64,000 nt of DNA. Source: JBBQLG01 sp964251665. GTDB lineage: Bacteria > Bacteroidota > Bacteroidia > Cytophagales > Spirosomataceae. Numbering within the stretch: position 1 is the first letter of the stretch; every line of letters begins with the position of its first letter. The stretch spans positions 310,001 to 374,000 of the forward strand of contig CAXUKO010000001.1 in assembly GCA_964251665.1 (NCBI GenBank), given 5' to 3'. Under the pieces are notes generated by a model. That model worked only from the letters and a program-made list of their open reading frames with translations, had not been told where the DNA came from and did no database searches. Below, piece after piece: positions 42,725 to 50,716 of the stretch. Both the position numbers and the translations under genes were made by a program.

Positions 42725-43318
42725 TCAGGAAAACTGGTAGAGGCTCGCTGGTGTAAGGCAATGTGTTAGCGGAACATCAGTCGCTGAAACATCCTCAATC
42801 TGGTCAACAGGTTCAAACAGGGAGAGGCCAACTTTCAAACATTCGGGTCCACATTGGGCTAGAAAACGGTCGTAAAAGCCCTTGCCGTAGCCAACGCGGT
42901 GGCCGTAGCGGTCAAAAACCAAGAGCGGCACCAGCACCAGATCAATAGCGGATGCCGGTATCGGCAGGCTTGTGGCTGGATTGGGTTCGGGAATGCCGTA
43001 GCGGTTGGTCAGGAGTTTAGTGTCGGCTGTCAGACTGAAGTGCGCCAGCGTACTGGTTGCAAAATCGGCAACTGAGGTAACCAGCGTACAGTTTGGCCAG
43101 TTCTGCCAAAGCTGGCGAATGATACACCAGGTGTCAATTTCGTGTTGTTTGTGAATCGGCAGAAAAACGTGAATAGTAGCTGGCTTTCCGGTTACTGACA
43201 GCAGATCGGCGTGCATAAACTGGTCACAGATGGCCTGGCTGGCTGTAGTGACTTCAGCAGGTGACATACCCTGTCGTTTCGCTTTGTATTCTGTCCGTAA
43301 GGCCGCTTTTGTTGCCAT
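42725..43318 (-). CDS. 5-formyltetrahydrofolate cyclo-ligase
   Basis: A 197-residue enzyme that recycles 5-formyl-THF to methenyl-THF with ATP. The N-terminal basic segment KAALRTEYKAKRQGM and the C-terminal ATP-site VPLLVFDRYGHRVGYGKGFYDRFL are diagnostic. The first ATG is at 43318; an overlapping TTG is not needed. It starts 5 bp after bshC, so the two are probably co-translated. Confidence 0.92.
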   Translation of the reverse strand: MATKAALRTEYKAKRQGMSPAEVTTASQAICDQFMHADLLSVTGKPATIHVFLPIHKQHEIDTWCIIRQLWQNWPNCTLVTSVADFATSTLAHFSLTADTKLLTNRYGIPEPNPATSLPIPASAIDLVLVPLLVFDRYGHRVGYGKGFYDRFLAQCGPECLKVGLSLFEPVDQIEDVSATDVPLTHCLTPASLYQFS

Positions 43319-43323
43319 CAACG

Positions 43324-44871
43324 TTACTTTTCCAGACAGATCTGCATCCGAAAATCGAGCGGGTCGAATGTATTCAGGAGTTTTCGAAGAAACGTTTTAT
43401 CATTCAGGTAAAACGTCAGAAAATTTTCGCTCCGCTCCTGAGGGGAGCCACTTGGAAACAGGGCATGCTTAACGGCCAGTAACTGATCGACGCCCACCTG
43501 CTGATTCCGTTCTTCGGCCCGGCGCAGTTTTTTCTCCAGCCGTGCTACGGCATTGGCAAATCGCTTGGTTTCGGCCAATACGGCTTTTTCAAGCGTTGGG
43601 TCCACTACCTGAGCCTTGTGCAGAATACCATCTAAGGCTTGATGCATGATTTTATTCTCCCGGTCGAACTTCAGCGCGTGGGCGGTATGCGTCTCTACAT
43701 ACTGCCGCTTTAGTTTAATTTCGTCCATAAACCATTCCTGTGGCGTGAAACCCAGTTTTTGCATCCGCTTCGCCGTTACGGCTGGTACATACATGGCAAA
43801 ATTACGGGGTATCAGTAAGGGAAAAGCCAGTTGAAAGTGATCAAATACCCCTTTCAACTGTAACCAGTACGGCACTTCCGATGGACCACCAATATAAGCC
43901 AGATTAGGTAAAATCGTCTCCTGATAGACTGGACGCAGCACAACGTTAGGACTAAACCGCTCGGGATGTTTGTCTAACAGACTGTGAATCTCTTCATGGG
44001 AAAACGTCAGGTTGGTGTGCAGTACCCGATAGATGCCATCGTCGAACGTAATGCGTTCCCGAAGCTGATCGTCGAGGTAAAACAGGTTGATATCACGGGG
44101 CGTGATAACCGGTGAATACCCAAGCTCCTTTAATTGGTCGGTCCGTTGCTCCACCAGCGTAGCCGAGAGCTGATTGGTCAGTTCTTCCCGCATGACGGGT
44201 GCGAACAGGTGTTTGAGGTCCTTATCATCACCATCAATGCAGATCAACCCTTCGGCACCGAACAGTTCGTTCATGTAATAACGCACAGCGTCAGACAGCG
44301 TATCATGGTTAAGATAAGCGTCTTCAAACAGAGATAGCTTTTCTGGAATCTGGCCGAACAGCGTTTCAAGTTCTTTAGGATTCATGCGACCCACCGCGCC
44401 CTTTTGTGTCGTATCCCAGTGATGATTCCGCCCGAAAAGAGAAAAATGGTTGATTTCAGGGAAGTCGTGATCTTCAGTGGCCATCCAATAGATGGGCACA
44501 AAGTTGTAGTCGGGATAAACCTGCTTTAATTTCTTAGCCAGATTAATGACTGTGATCAGCTTATAAATGATGTAGAGCGGCCCCGTAAAAATGTTGAGCT
44601 GATGACCCGTTGTGACGGTGAACGTGTTTGGGTCGCCGAGTTGCGCTAAATCCGGTTTGTGTTCTAGATGGCTGTATTGCCGTTCCAGCGCCGAAACCAG
44701 TGTTTCCCGGTATTTGATGGGGTAATGCTTCTCTCGTATCTGGGCGTTGAACCCTTCAATTGTTGGGTAGTGGTTATAGAAAGCCGTAAGTGACTCTTTT
44801 TTAGCAACGTAATCGAGGAAAAGCGGGGAAAATTGGCCGGTAGCCGAAAGGGATAAGTACTGACAGTCCAT
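43324..44871 (-). CDS. bshC: Bacillithiol biosynthesis cysteine-adding enzyme
   Basis: A 515-residue BshC homologue. TVTTGHQLNIFTGPLYIIYK, PIYWMATEDHDFPEINHF with its HxxxE-type site, GYSPVITPRDINLFYL and the C-terminal coiled coil (about 440-500) match the family that adds Cys to glucosaminyl-malate. Bacillithiol is a low-molecular-weight thiol made by Firmicutes and many Bacteroidota. The ATG at 44871 gives MDCQYLSLSATGQFS; upstream frame rejected. bshA and bshB are not in the window. Confidence 0.92.
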   Translation of the reverse strand: MDCQYLSLSATGQFSPLFLDYVAKKESLTAFYNHYPTIEGFNAQIREKHYPIKYRETLVSALERQYSHLEHKPDLAQLGDPNTFTVTTGHQLNIFTGPLYIIYKLITVINLAKKLKQVYPDYNFVPIYWMATEDHDFPEINHFSLFGRNHHWDTTQKGAVGRMNPKELETLFGQIPEKLSLFEDAYLNHDTLSDAVRYYMNELFGAEGLICIDGDDKDLKHLFAPVMREELTNQLSATLVEQRTDQLKELGYSPVITPRDINLFYLDDQLRERITFDDGIYRVLHTNLTFSHEEIHSLLDKHPERFSPNVVLRPVYQETILPNLAYIGGPSEVPYWLQLKGVFDHFQLAFPLLIPRNFAMYVPAVTAKRMQKLGFTPQEWFMDEIKLKRQYVETHTAHALKFDRENKIMHQALDGILHKAQVVDPTLEKAVLAETKRFANAVARLEKKLRRAEERNQQVGVDQLLAVKHALFPSGSPQERSENFLTFYLNDKTFLRKLLNTFDPLDFRMQICLEK

Positions 44872-44933
44872 GCAGAAAAGGGTTACGAACGGCAAACACA
44901 CGAATAATGGGCAAGGTTCAGGCCTAAAAGCAA

Positions 44934-44960
44934 CGATGCCACCTTTCCGGGGTGGCATCG
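44934..44960 (-). terminator. Hairpin between rimO and bshC
   Basis: Perfect 10-bp arms cgatgccacc/ggtggcatcg, 7-nt loop. Only a weak T-run follows on the minus strand. Confidence 0.5.
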
Positions 44961-44966
44961 CCAGCA

Positions 44967-46292
44967 TTATTGGAGGACCGTCCCGTATAGGTCAAATTCT
45001 TCAGCCCGGTCGATACGAACAGTAGCGAAGTCGCCTAAACGAACATGCTGAGTTGCGTCCGAAACGTTGGACTGCACCAGCACCTCATTATCTACTTCGG
45101 GTGAATCAAACTCGGTCCGGCCAATAAAGTAGCCGCCTTCTTTACGGTCGAAAAGTACTTTATACGTCTTCCCGATTTTGGCCTGATTCAATTCGTAAGA
45201 AATACCCTGCTGTACTTCCATGAGAGCATCAGCGCGTTCCTGCTTGATGTCGGCCGGTACATCATCGGTATAGCTGAACGAGTGCGTGTTCTCTTCATGC
45301 GAATAAGTAAATACACCCAGACGGTCGAAGCGCATCCGCTCCACAAAATCGTATGTTTCTTCGAACATGGCATCTGTTTCGCCGGGGTGACCGGTGATAA
45401 GCGTCGTTCGGAGAGCGATGTTGGGTACTTTTTGTCGAATGGTTTCAACAAGGGCTTCTGTCTTCTCCCGCGTGATGCCCCGACGCATAAGTTTCAGTAA
45501 TTCGGTCGAACCGGTTTGCAACGGCATATCAAGGTAGTTGCAGACATTTGATCGTTCGCGCATAACATCCAGCACATCCAATGGGAAGCCGGACGGATAA
45601 GCGTATTGCAACCGAATCCAGTCGATACCTTCCACATCAGCTAATTTGTCGATCAATTCAGCCAGATTTCGCTTTTTGTACAGGTCGATGCCGTAGTATG
45701 TCAGGTCTTGAGCAATCAAAATAAGCTCTTTCGTACCCCGCCGGGCCAGCGATCGGGCTTCGGTCAGTAACTCATCCATCGGGCGTGACACGTGAAGGCC
45801 ACGCATTAGCGGAATGGCGCAAAAGGAACAGGGACGGTCGCAGCCTTCCGCAATTTTCAGGTAAGCATAATGCGCGGGTGTGGTCAGTAGCCGTTCGCCT
45901 ACCAACTCATGTTTGTAATCTGCCCGCAGTGTTTTCAGCATTCGGGGCAATTCGTTGGTACCAAACCAGGCATCCACTGCCGGAATTTCAACGGCTAATT
46001 CGTCTTTATACCGATGCGAGAGACAACCCGTAACATAGACCTTATCGACCATGCCGGCCTCCTTGGCATCTACATACCGTAGAATGGTATTAACCGATTC
46101 TTCTTTCGCGTTGTCAATGAAACCGCAGGTATTGATGACGACAATATTCGCATCGTCGCGCTTCGATTCATGCGTCACGGCCATGCCATTGCCCCGCAGC
46201 TGGGTATAAAGCATCTCGGAGTCGACTAAGTTTTTGGAACAGCCGAGCGTAACGATGTTTATTTTATTGGTACGTATTCCTTTTGTTTTCAA
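44967..46292 (-). CDS. rimO: Ribosomal protein S12 methylthiotransferase
   Basis: A 441-residue radical-SAM enzyme that methylthiolates S12 Asp. The N-terminal MTTase domain has Cys in LGCSKN, NTCGF and TGCL. The radical-SAM motif is CDRPCSFCAIP, and the C-terminal TRAM domain ends the protein. The codon at 46292 is TTG and no ATG fits; the resulting MKTKGIRTNKINIVTLGC matches the family start, so TTG is likely real. It lies in the ftsY-rimO block. Confidence 0.95.
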   Translation of the reverse strand: MKTKGIRTNKINIVTLGCSKNLVDSEMLYTQLRGNGMAVTHESKRDDANIVVINTCGFIDNAKEESVNTILRYVDAKEAGMVDKVYVTGCLSHRYKDELAVEIPAVDAWFGTNELPRMLKTLRADYKHELVGERLLTTPAHYAYLKIAEGCDRPCSFCAIPLMRGLHVSRPMDELLTEARSLARRGTKELILIAQDLTYYGIDLYKKRNLAELIDKLADVEGIDWIRLQYAYPSGFPLDVLDVMRERSNVCNYLDMPLQTGSTELLKLMRRGITREKTEALVETIRQKVPNIALRTTLITGHPGETDAMFEETYDFVERMRFDRLGVFTYSHEENTHSFSYTDDVPADIKQERADALMEVQQGISYELNQAKIGKTYKVLFDRKEGGYFIGRTEFDSPEVDNEVLVQSNVSDATQHVRLGDFATVRIDRAEEFDLYGTVLQ

Positions 46293-46347
46293 TGTGTTAT
46301 CTATTAACTGTCGGGCTTTGCCGTGTAGTTTAGCCCAATAACAATTT

Positions 46348-46821
46348 TTAAAATGCGGCCCGATGCGTAATCTGTATCGCTATAGTTGCCGCTCTACCCT
46401 TTTCAACAGTTATCGGATTGATATGATTCTGGGTATTATAAGAATTGGCATACAGGCCTTTATCTTCACGAACCATTACAGAGTATTGACCATCGGGTAG
46501 AGCATCAAAACAGAACTTGCCATCCGCGCCTGATCGCACAGTTTGCAGGGGTTGTACGCCTTTCAGGTCGGTAACAAAACCGGTTTCGTCACTCACCACC
46601 TGGTTCAAAGTCAGCAGTGGTAACACAACTACCTCCCGCACCACCGGCTGCCCAACTGATTGCGGCCGACCCGGACCCGGCATTTGGTTCCCCCGCTTTT
46701 CGGTTACAATGCCGCAGAGGCCTGACACAGAAGCTATCGTTTTGTGGACTTTATTACGCTGAGCGCAGGACATTGATGTGCCCAGTACAGCAAAAATTAA
46801 TAGAGTCAATACGTTACGCAT
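46348..46821 (-). CDS. Lipoprotein with carboxypeptidase-regulatory-like domain
   Basis: A 157-residue protein with signal and lipobox SMSC (Cys19), then a region like the carboxypeptidase regulatory / SpaA beta-sandwich: SGLCGIVTEKRGNQMPGPG, TVRSGADGKFCFDALPDGQYSVMVRED. It is probably structural or adhesive at the surface. The ATG at 46821 overlaps the end of the HEPN remnant by 8 bp (ATGCGTAA), which hints that it was once coupled to that gene. Confidence 0.75.
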   Translation of the reverse strand: MRNVLTLLIFAVLGTSMSCAQRNKVHKTIASVSGLCGIVTEKRGNQMPGPGRPQSVGQPVVREVVVLPLLTLNQVVSDETGFVTDLKGVQPLQTVRSGADGKFCFDALPDGQYSVMVREDKGLYANSYNTQNHINPITVEKGRAATIAIQITHRAAF

Positions 46822-46978
46822 AGTTGGTTTGTACAAACGTGAGAAACTCATCTGCTTTGCGAATGCACTCGTTTATCTCTTCAATTGGTAACTCGCCATC
46901 AACGTCGTAATCGACCAATTGTCGACGGTCGAACAATATTTCAAGGTCTTGTGCGAAATGCTTTGGAATTACTCCAGT
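46814..46978 (-). pseudogene. 3' remnant of a HEPN-domain gene
   Basis: No start codon is visible, but one frame on the minus strand reads about 54 codons: VKTGVIPKHFAQDLEILFDR, RQLVDYDVDGELPIEEINEC, then IRKADEFLTFVQTNYA and stop. VKTG(V/L)IPK..F...L..LF..RQ..DYD is the C-terminal half of HEPN toxins, which pair with MNT antitoxins. The N-terminal half is absent, and the MNT gene directly upstream is cut off. This is a deletion scar. Confidence 0.75.
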
Positions 46979-46980
46979 TT

Positions 46981-47166
46981 TCACGCAAACGCAGAGATAT
47001 CATTCCCGTCTAAGACGACCAAATAATCGACGTCGGAGTCTTCGTGAAAGTCGCCACGAGCATACGAGCCGAACAGCACGATTGACTCTAACCGGTCGCC
47101 ATAGAGCTGTTTCATCATTTCCGTGACATCGCGGTTGACCGCGTCCAGATCCGTTACGATAGCCAT
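46981..47166 (-). pseudogene. Truncated MNT nucleotidyltransferase antitoxin gene
   Basis: 61 codons from ATG 47166 (10 bp after ftsY). The MNT motif is intact, VLFGSYARGDFHEDSDVDYL, but the frame stops at GNDISAFA, whereas MNT proteins run to ~100 residues. It runs straight into the HEPN remnant out of frame, so a deletion removed the 3' end of MNT and the 5' end of HEPN. A short protein could still be made; activity is unlikely. Confidence 0.75.
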
Positions 47167-47176
47167 ATCATCGCCC

Positions 47177-48133
47177 TTATACTTTTTTGAAAAACGAATC
47201 GACAAACTCCATTTTATTGAACGTCTGTAAATCGTCGATCCTCTCACCAACGCCGATGTACTTTACCGGAATCCTGAACTGGTCTGAGATCCCAATTACC
47301 ACACCACCTTTAGCCGTACCATCCAGTTTGGTGATGGCCAAGGCTGATACGTCGGTAGCTTTGGTAAATTCGGTGGCCTGAATGAACGCATTCTGCCCCG
47401 TTGACCCATCCAACACCAGCAATACCTCGTGCGGAGCGTCAGGAATCACTTTCTGCATCACCCGTTTAATTTTGGTCAGCTCGTTCATCAGGTTGACTTT
47501 GGTATGCAACCGGCCAGCCGTGTCAATGATGACTACATCGGCTTTCATATCAACTCCTTTCTTTACGGCATCGTAGGCTACTGCAGAGGGGTCTGTATTC
47601 ATACCGTGCGAAACTACCGGTACACCAACGCGGTCGCCCCAGAGCTTAAGCTGATCAACGGCGGCCGCCCGGAAGGTATCACCCGCACCCAGCACAACGG
47701 TTTTACCCCGTTTATGAAACTGAGCCGCCAGTTTGCCAATGGTCGTTGTTTTACCCACGCCATTTACGCCCACAACCATAATCACGTAAGGCTTCTTATC
47801 GGCAGGGGTAGAAAAGTCGTCAATATCTACTGATTTATTTTCGGACAGGAGTCCGGCGATTTCTTCTCGAAGGATGCGGTCGAGTTCATCCGTTCCGAGG
47901 TATTTATCGCGGGCGACCCGGTCTTCAATCCGACGGATAATCTTGACGGTGGTCTCAACGCCCACATCGGAGGTAATCAGTACCTCTTCCAGTTCGTCCA
48001 GTACCTCCTCGTCTACTTTGGATTTACCGACGACCACCCGACCTAATTTTGAGAAGAAACTGTCTTTTGTCTTCTCTAATCCTTTATCGAGCGATTCTTT
48101 TTTCTCCTTTGAGAAGAGTCCAAATAGGGCCAT
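47177..48133 (-). CDS. ftsY: Signal recognition particle receptor FtsY
   Basis: A 318-residue SRP GTPase that docks ribosome-SRP complexes at the membrane. The N-domain (about 20-95) precedes the NG GTPase: G1 GVNGVGKTTTIGKLA, GDTFRAAAVDQL, DTAGRLHTKVNLM, TKLDGTAKGG. It lacks the long acidic A-domain, as in other Bacteroidota. Confidence 0.96.
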   Translation of the reverse strand: MALFGLFSKEKKESLDKGLEKTKDSFFSKLGRVVVGKSKVDEEVLDELEEVLITSDVGVETTVKIIRRIEDRVARDKYLGTDELDRILREEIAGLLSENKSVDIDDFSTPADKKPYVIMVVGVNGVGKTTTIGKLAAQFHKRGKTVVLGAGDTFRAAAVDQLKLWGDRVGVPVVSHGMNTDPSAVAYDAVKKGVDMKADVVIIDTAGRLHTKVNLMNELTKIKRVMQKVIPDAPHEVLLVLDGSTGQNAFIQATEFTKATDVSALAITKLDGTAKGGVVIGISDQFRIPVKYIGVGERIDDLQTFNKMEFVDSFFKKV

Positions 48134-48258
48134 GTTAGCGTCCGTAAGTTTGTAAAGTCGATCGGTCAGTAAGTTGCTTCGACGTACTTACCGGCTTGCT
48201 AAGGTGGGCAAAGCCGCTTACCGACTTATTAACTGTTCCCAACAAAATTACAATAAAA

Positions 48259-48286
48259 AAAGTCCACCGGCTTTAGGGTGGACTTT
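48259..48286 (-). terminator. Terminator after the DUF4295 gene
   Basis: A perfect 10-bp stem aaagtccacc/ggtggacttt, 8-nt loop, T6 following on the minus strand; it separates rpmG-DUF4295 from ftsY. Confidence 0.85.
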
Positions 48287-48318
48287 CATAATACGTGCAG
48301 CATGGCTGACGGAACCAG

Positions 48319-48474
48319 TTAGCTTTTCAGGGCTGCCTGTACGTCATCAACCGGTACCATTTCTTCTTTGAAGGTATAAGCGCCAGTTTTAGGCGACTTT
48401 ACGGCACGGATCACTTTTGCAAATGCTTTACCGTTATCCTTCGTTTTCAGGGTTGCAACTACCTTTTTTGCCAT
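48319..48474 (-). CDS. DUF4295 small basic protein
   Basis: A 51-residue protein starting MAKKVVATLKTKDNGKAFAK, with VIRAVKSPKTGAYTFKEEMV, the hallmark of the Bacteroidota DUF4295 family. These are always encoded next to rpmG and ftsY in this phylum and may be ribosome-associated; the function is unproven. It starts 18 bp after rpmG. Confidence 0.9.
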   Translation of the reverse strand: MAKKVVATLKTKDNGKAFAKVIRAVKSPKTGAYTFKEEMVPVDDVQAALKS

Positions 48475-48492
48475 GACGGTTCGTTGTTACGA

Positions 48493-48675
48493 TTATTTGA
48501 TCTCTTTATGGACCGTTACCTTTTTCAGGAACGGATTATATTTTTTACGCTCGATGCGGGCGGGCGTATTCTTGCGGTTTTTGGTCGTAATGTACCGCGA
48601 CATGCCCGGAACGCCGGAGTCTTTTTGCTCGGTGCATTCCAAAATTACCTGAACTCTATTGCCTTTCTTCGCCAT
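48493..48675 (-). CDS. rpmG: 50S ribosomal protein L33
   Basis: A 60-residue L33 of the bacterial type: MAKKGNRVQVILECTEQ, YITTKNRKNTPARIERKKYN, KKVTVHKEIK. In related genomes rpmB (L28) usually precedes it in the operon; here the upstream gene is nuoD on the other strand and no rpmB is seen. Confidence 0.96.
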   Translation of the reverse strand: MAKKGNRVQVILECTEQKDSGVPGMSRYITTKNRKNTPARIERKKYNPFLKKVTVHKEIK

Positions 48676-48705
48676 TGCTGTACGTCATTTTTCTCGATAG
48701 GAGCG

Positions 48706-48737
48706 CAAAGATAGGAAAAAGATTTTTGGTGGGCAAA
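48706..48737 (-). promoter_or_regulatory. rpmG-DUF4295 promoter (TTTG-N20-TATCTTTG)
   Basis: Minus strand: TTTG (48734-48737), 20-nt spacer, exact TATCTTTG (48706-48713), 30 nt before the rpmG ATG. A full consensus promoter. Confidence 0.8.
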
Positions 48738-48831
48738 ATCTTTGTATAAAATACACTGAACCTAAAGCTTTTAGTGGCGAAATTTGTCGCCCGTTCCCAT
48801 CGAATTTACGAATGCGATGTGGACTATCTCT

Positions 48832-50058
48832 ATGACCACAAACATTCAGACGATACAGTACGAATACACTCCCGGCCATTTTAAGGCCTCTGAACCTAAT
48901 TTTCACCAACCAGAAGGGTTAACCGAGGGTGAAATGATTCTGAACATGGGACCTCAACATCCCTCCACGCATGGAGTGCTGCGGATGGAGATCGTTACCG
49001 ATGGCGAGGTTATCATTGATGTGGTGCCGCACGTAGGCTACCTGCATCGGTGCTTTGAAAAACATGCTCAGTCATTACCATTTAACCAGACGATTCCATT
49101 TGTGGATCGGCTCGATTATCTGGCGGCTATGAATGCCGAACATGTGTATGTGATGGGCGTGGAGCGGATGCTGGGCATTGAGCATGACATTCCAAAGCGC
49201 ATCGAGTACATCCGGGTACTGGTCGCTGAACTCAATCGGATTGCCTCCCATTTTGTCGCCATTGGCACCTACGCGCTTGATATTGGCGCGTACACGCCGT
49301 TTCTGTGGCTTATGCGCGACCGGGAGCACATTCAGCGAATGCTCGAATGGGTGAGTGGTGCCCGGATGCTTTACAATTATATATGGGTTGGTGGCCTGTT
49401 CTACGACCTGCCAGTGGGTTTTGAAGAACGCTGCCGGGAGTTTGTTTCATACCTGAAACCGAAGCTGCTTGAACTCCAGCACCTGGTTATCGAGAACGAT
49501 ATTTTTGTGAAGCGAACCGCTAATGTTGGGGTTTTGCCTTTGGCGGTTGCGATAGATTATGGTTGCACGGGCCCCGTATTACGTGGGTCGGGCCTGCGCT
49601 ACGATCTGCGCCGGGTCGATGGATACTCCGTTTATCCCGAATTAGACTTTGATGTGCCTATTGGCTCCGGGTTGGTTGGTACTACCGGCGACTGTTGGGA
49701 CCGTACTAATGTGCGGGTACTGGAGTGCCATGAGTCACTTCGCATTATCGAACAGTGCCTCGACCAGTTGCTGGGTGACTATAAACGTACCCGCAATTTT
49801 GATCCGCAAGCTGTGGTGCCTAAGAAAATCCGCCCCAAAGCAATGGACATTTACGTCCGGGGCGAAGCGTCAAAAGGAGAATTAGGGTTCTTCATCCGAA
49901 CTGATGGTCGATCTGACATACCGACCCGCATGAAATGCCGGTCGTGTTCATTTCACAACTTGTCGGTTGTTCAGGCTATTTCGAAGGGAGCTATGCTGGC
50001 GGACTTAGTTGCAATTATTGGCTCGGTGGACTTGGTAATGGGCGAGGTCGATCGGTAA
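48832..50058 (+). CDS. nuoD: NADH-quinone oxidoreductase subunit D, orphan
   Basis: A 408-residue 49-kDa subunit homologue of complex I. LNMGPQHPSTHGVLR, PHVGYLHRCFEK, GYSVYPELDF and the C-terminal LADLVAIIGSVDLVMGEVDR are complete. The start is set at the ATG 48832 (MTTNIQTIQYEY); ATG 48817 and a TTG at 48784 are alternatives. No other nuo gene is in the window: rpmG is divergent upstream and hpt converges 1 bp downstream. It is either a separately located nuoD or a second copy. Confidence 0.9.
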   Translation: MTTNIQTIQYEYTPGHFKASEPNFHQPEGLTEGEMILNMGPQHPSTHGVLRMEIVTDGEVIIDVVPHVGYLHRCFEKHAQSLPFNQTIPFVDRLDYLAAMNAEHVYVMGVERMLGIEHDIPKRIEYIRVLVAELNRIASHFVAIGTYALDIGAYTPFLWLMRDREHIQRMLEWVSGARMLYNYIWVGGLFYDLPVGFEERCREFVSYLKPKLLELQHLVIENDIFVKRTANVGVLPLAVAIDYGCTGPVLRGSGLRYDLRRVDGYSVYPELDFDVPIGSGLVGTTGDCWDRTNVRVLECHESLRIIEQCLDQLLGDYKRTRNFDPQAVVPKKIRPKAMDIYVRGEASKGELGFFIRTDGRSDIPTRMKCRSCSFHNLSVVQAISKGAMLADLVAIIGSVDLVMGEVDR

Positions 50059-50059
50059 G

Positions 50060-50590
50060 TTATTCTTTCAGCACCAAAATATCTTTTGTGTTCCGCCCCA
50101 GCCCATCGTAGTCTAAACCGTAGCCTAATACGAAGCGGTTTTCTATATCAAAACCCACATACGTCAACTTAACATCCTTTTCGAGCGCGTCGGGTTTAAA
50201 GAGTAGCGTGGCGATTGCCAACGAAGCAGGTTGTTGGGCTAAAAGTTGGTCGTGAAGGTTAGCAATGGTCAGGCCGGTATCTACAATGTCTTCGATCAGG
50301 ATCAGATGGCGGTTGGCAACGGATTCTTTCAGGCCTAAAATCTGTTTTACAGTGCCGGTAGAACTGGTTTGCTCATAGGAAGCGACTCGGATGAAGGTGA
50401 TTTCGCATTCAATGGTGAGATTTTTCATCAGGTCGGCGGCAAATAAAAATGCGCCGTTGAGAACAACTACCAGTAAGGGGCATTTCCCGTTGTACTCCTG
50501 ATTAATCTGGGCAGCCAACTCGGCAATGCGGCTTTGAATCTGATCGTGGCCAATAAAGGGCACAAACGTTTTGTCTTTAATCGTCAGCAT
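50060..50590 (-). CDS. hpt: Hypoxanthine phosphoribosyltransferase
   Basis: A 176-residue purine-salvage enzyme making IMP or GMP. The PRPP loop is HLILIEDIVDTGLT, with VVLNGAFLFAADLM and FVLGYGLDYDGLGRN at the 3' side. The frame opens at a TTG (50614) inside the -7 box TACCTTTG; the ATG at 50590 is the start. It converges on nuoD with a 1-bp gap and no terminator between. Confidence 0.94.
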   Translation of the reverse strand: MLTIKDKTFVPFIGHDQIQSRIAELAAQINQEYNGKCPLLVVVLNGAFLFAADLMKNLTIECEITFIRVASYEQTSSTGTVKQILGLKESVANRHLILIEDIVDTGLTIANLHDQLLAQQPASLAIATLLFKPDALEKDVKLTYVGFDIENRFVLGYGLDYDGLGRNTKDILVLKE

Positions 50591-50611
50591 AATGAAAGAT
50601 TGCGCGGTAGT

Positions 50612-50619
50612 CAAAGGTA
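50612..50619 (-). promoter_or_regulatory. -7 box TACCTTTG for hpt
   Basis: An exact TAnnTTTG match, 21 nt before the ATG at 50590; it overlaps the spurious TTG start at 50614. Confidence 0.55.
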
Positions 50620-50716
50620 CGCCAATGGGTTTGGGCTGCCAACGATTCCCGAAAAATACAACCCCGTCCCGAACGTTATAATGGGGAGGTTAACTGATAA
50701 AGTGAATAACCAACGA

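Noticed and set aside
48832..50058. nuoD as a group 4 hydrogenase large subunit
   Set aside because: No paired N- and C-terminal CxxC nickel motifs are present, and the GPQHPSTHGVLR and GEVDR ends are those of complex I subunit D.
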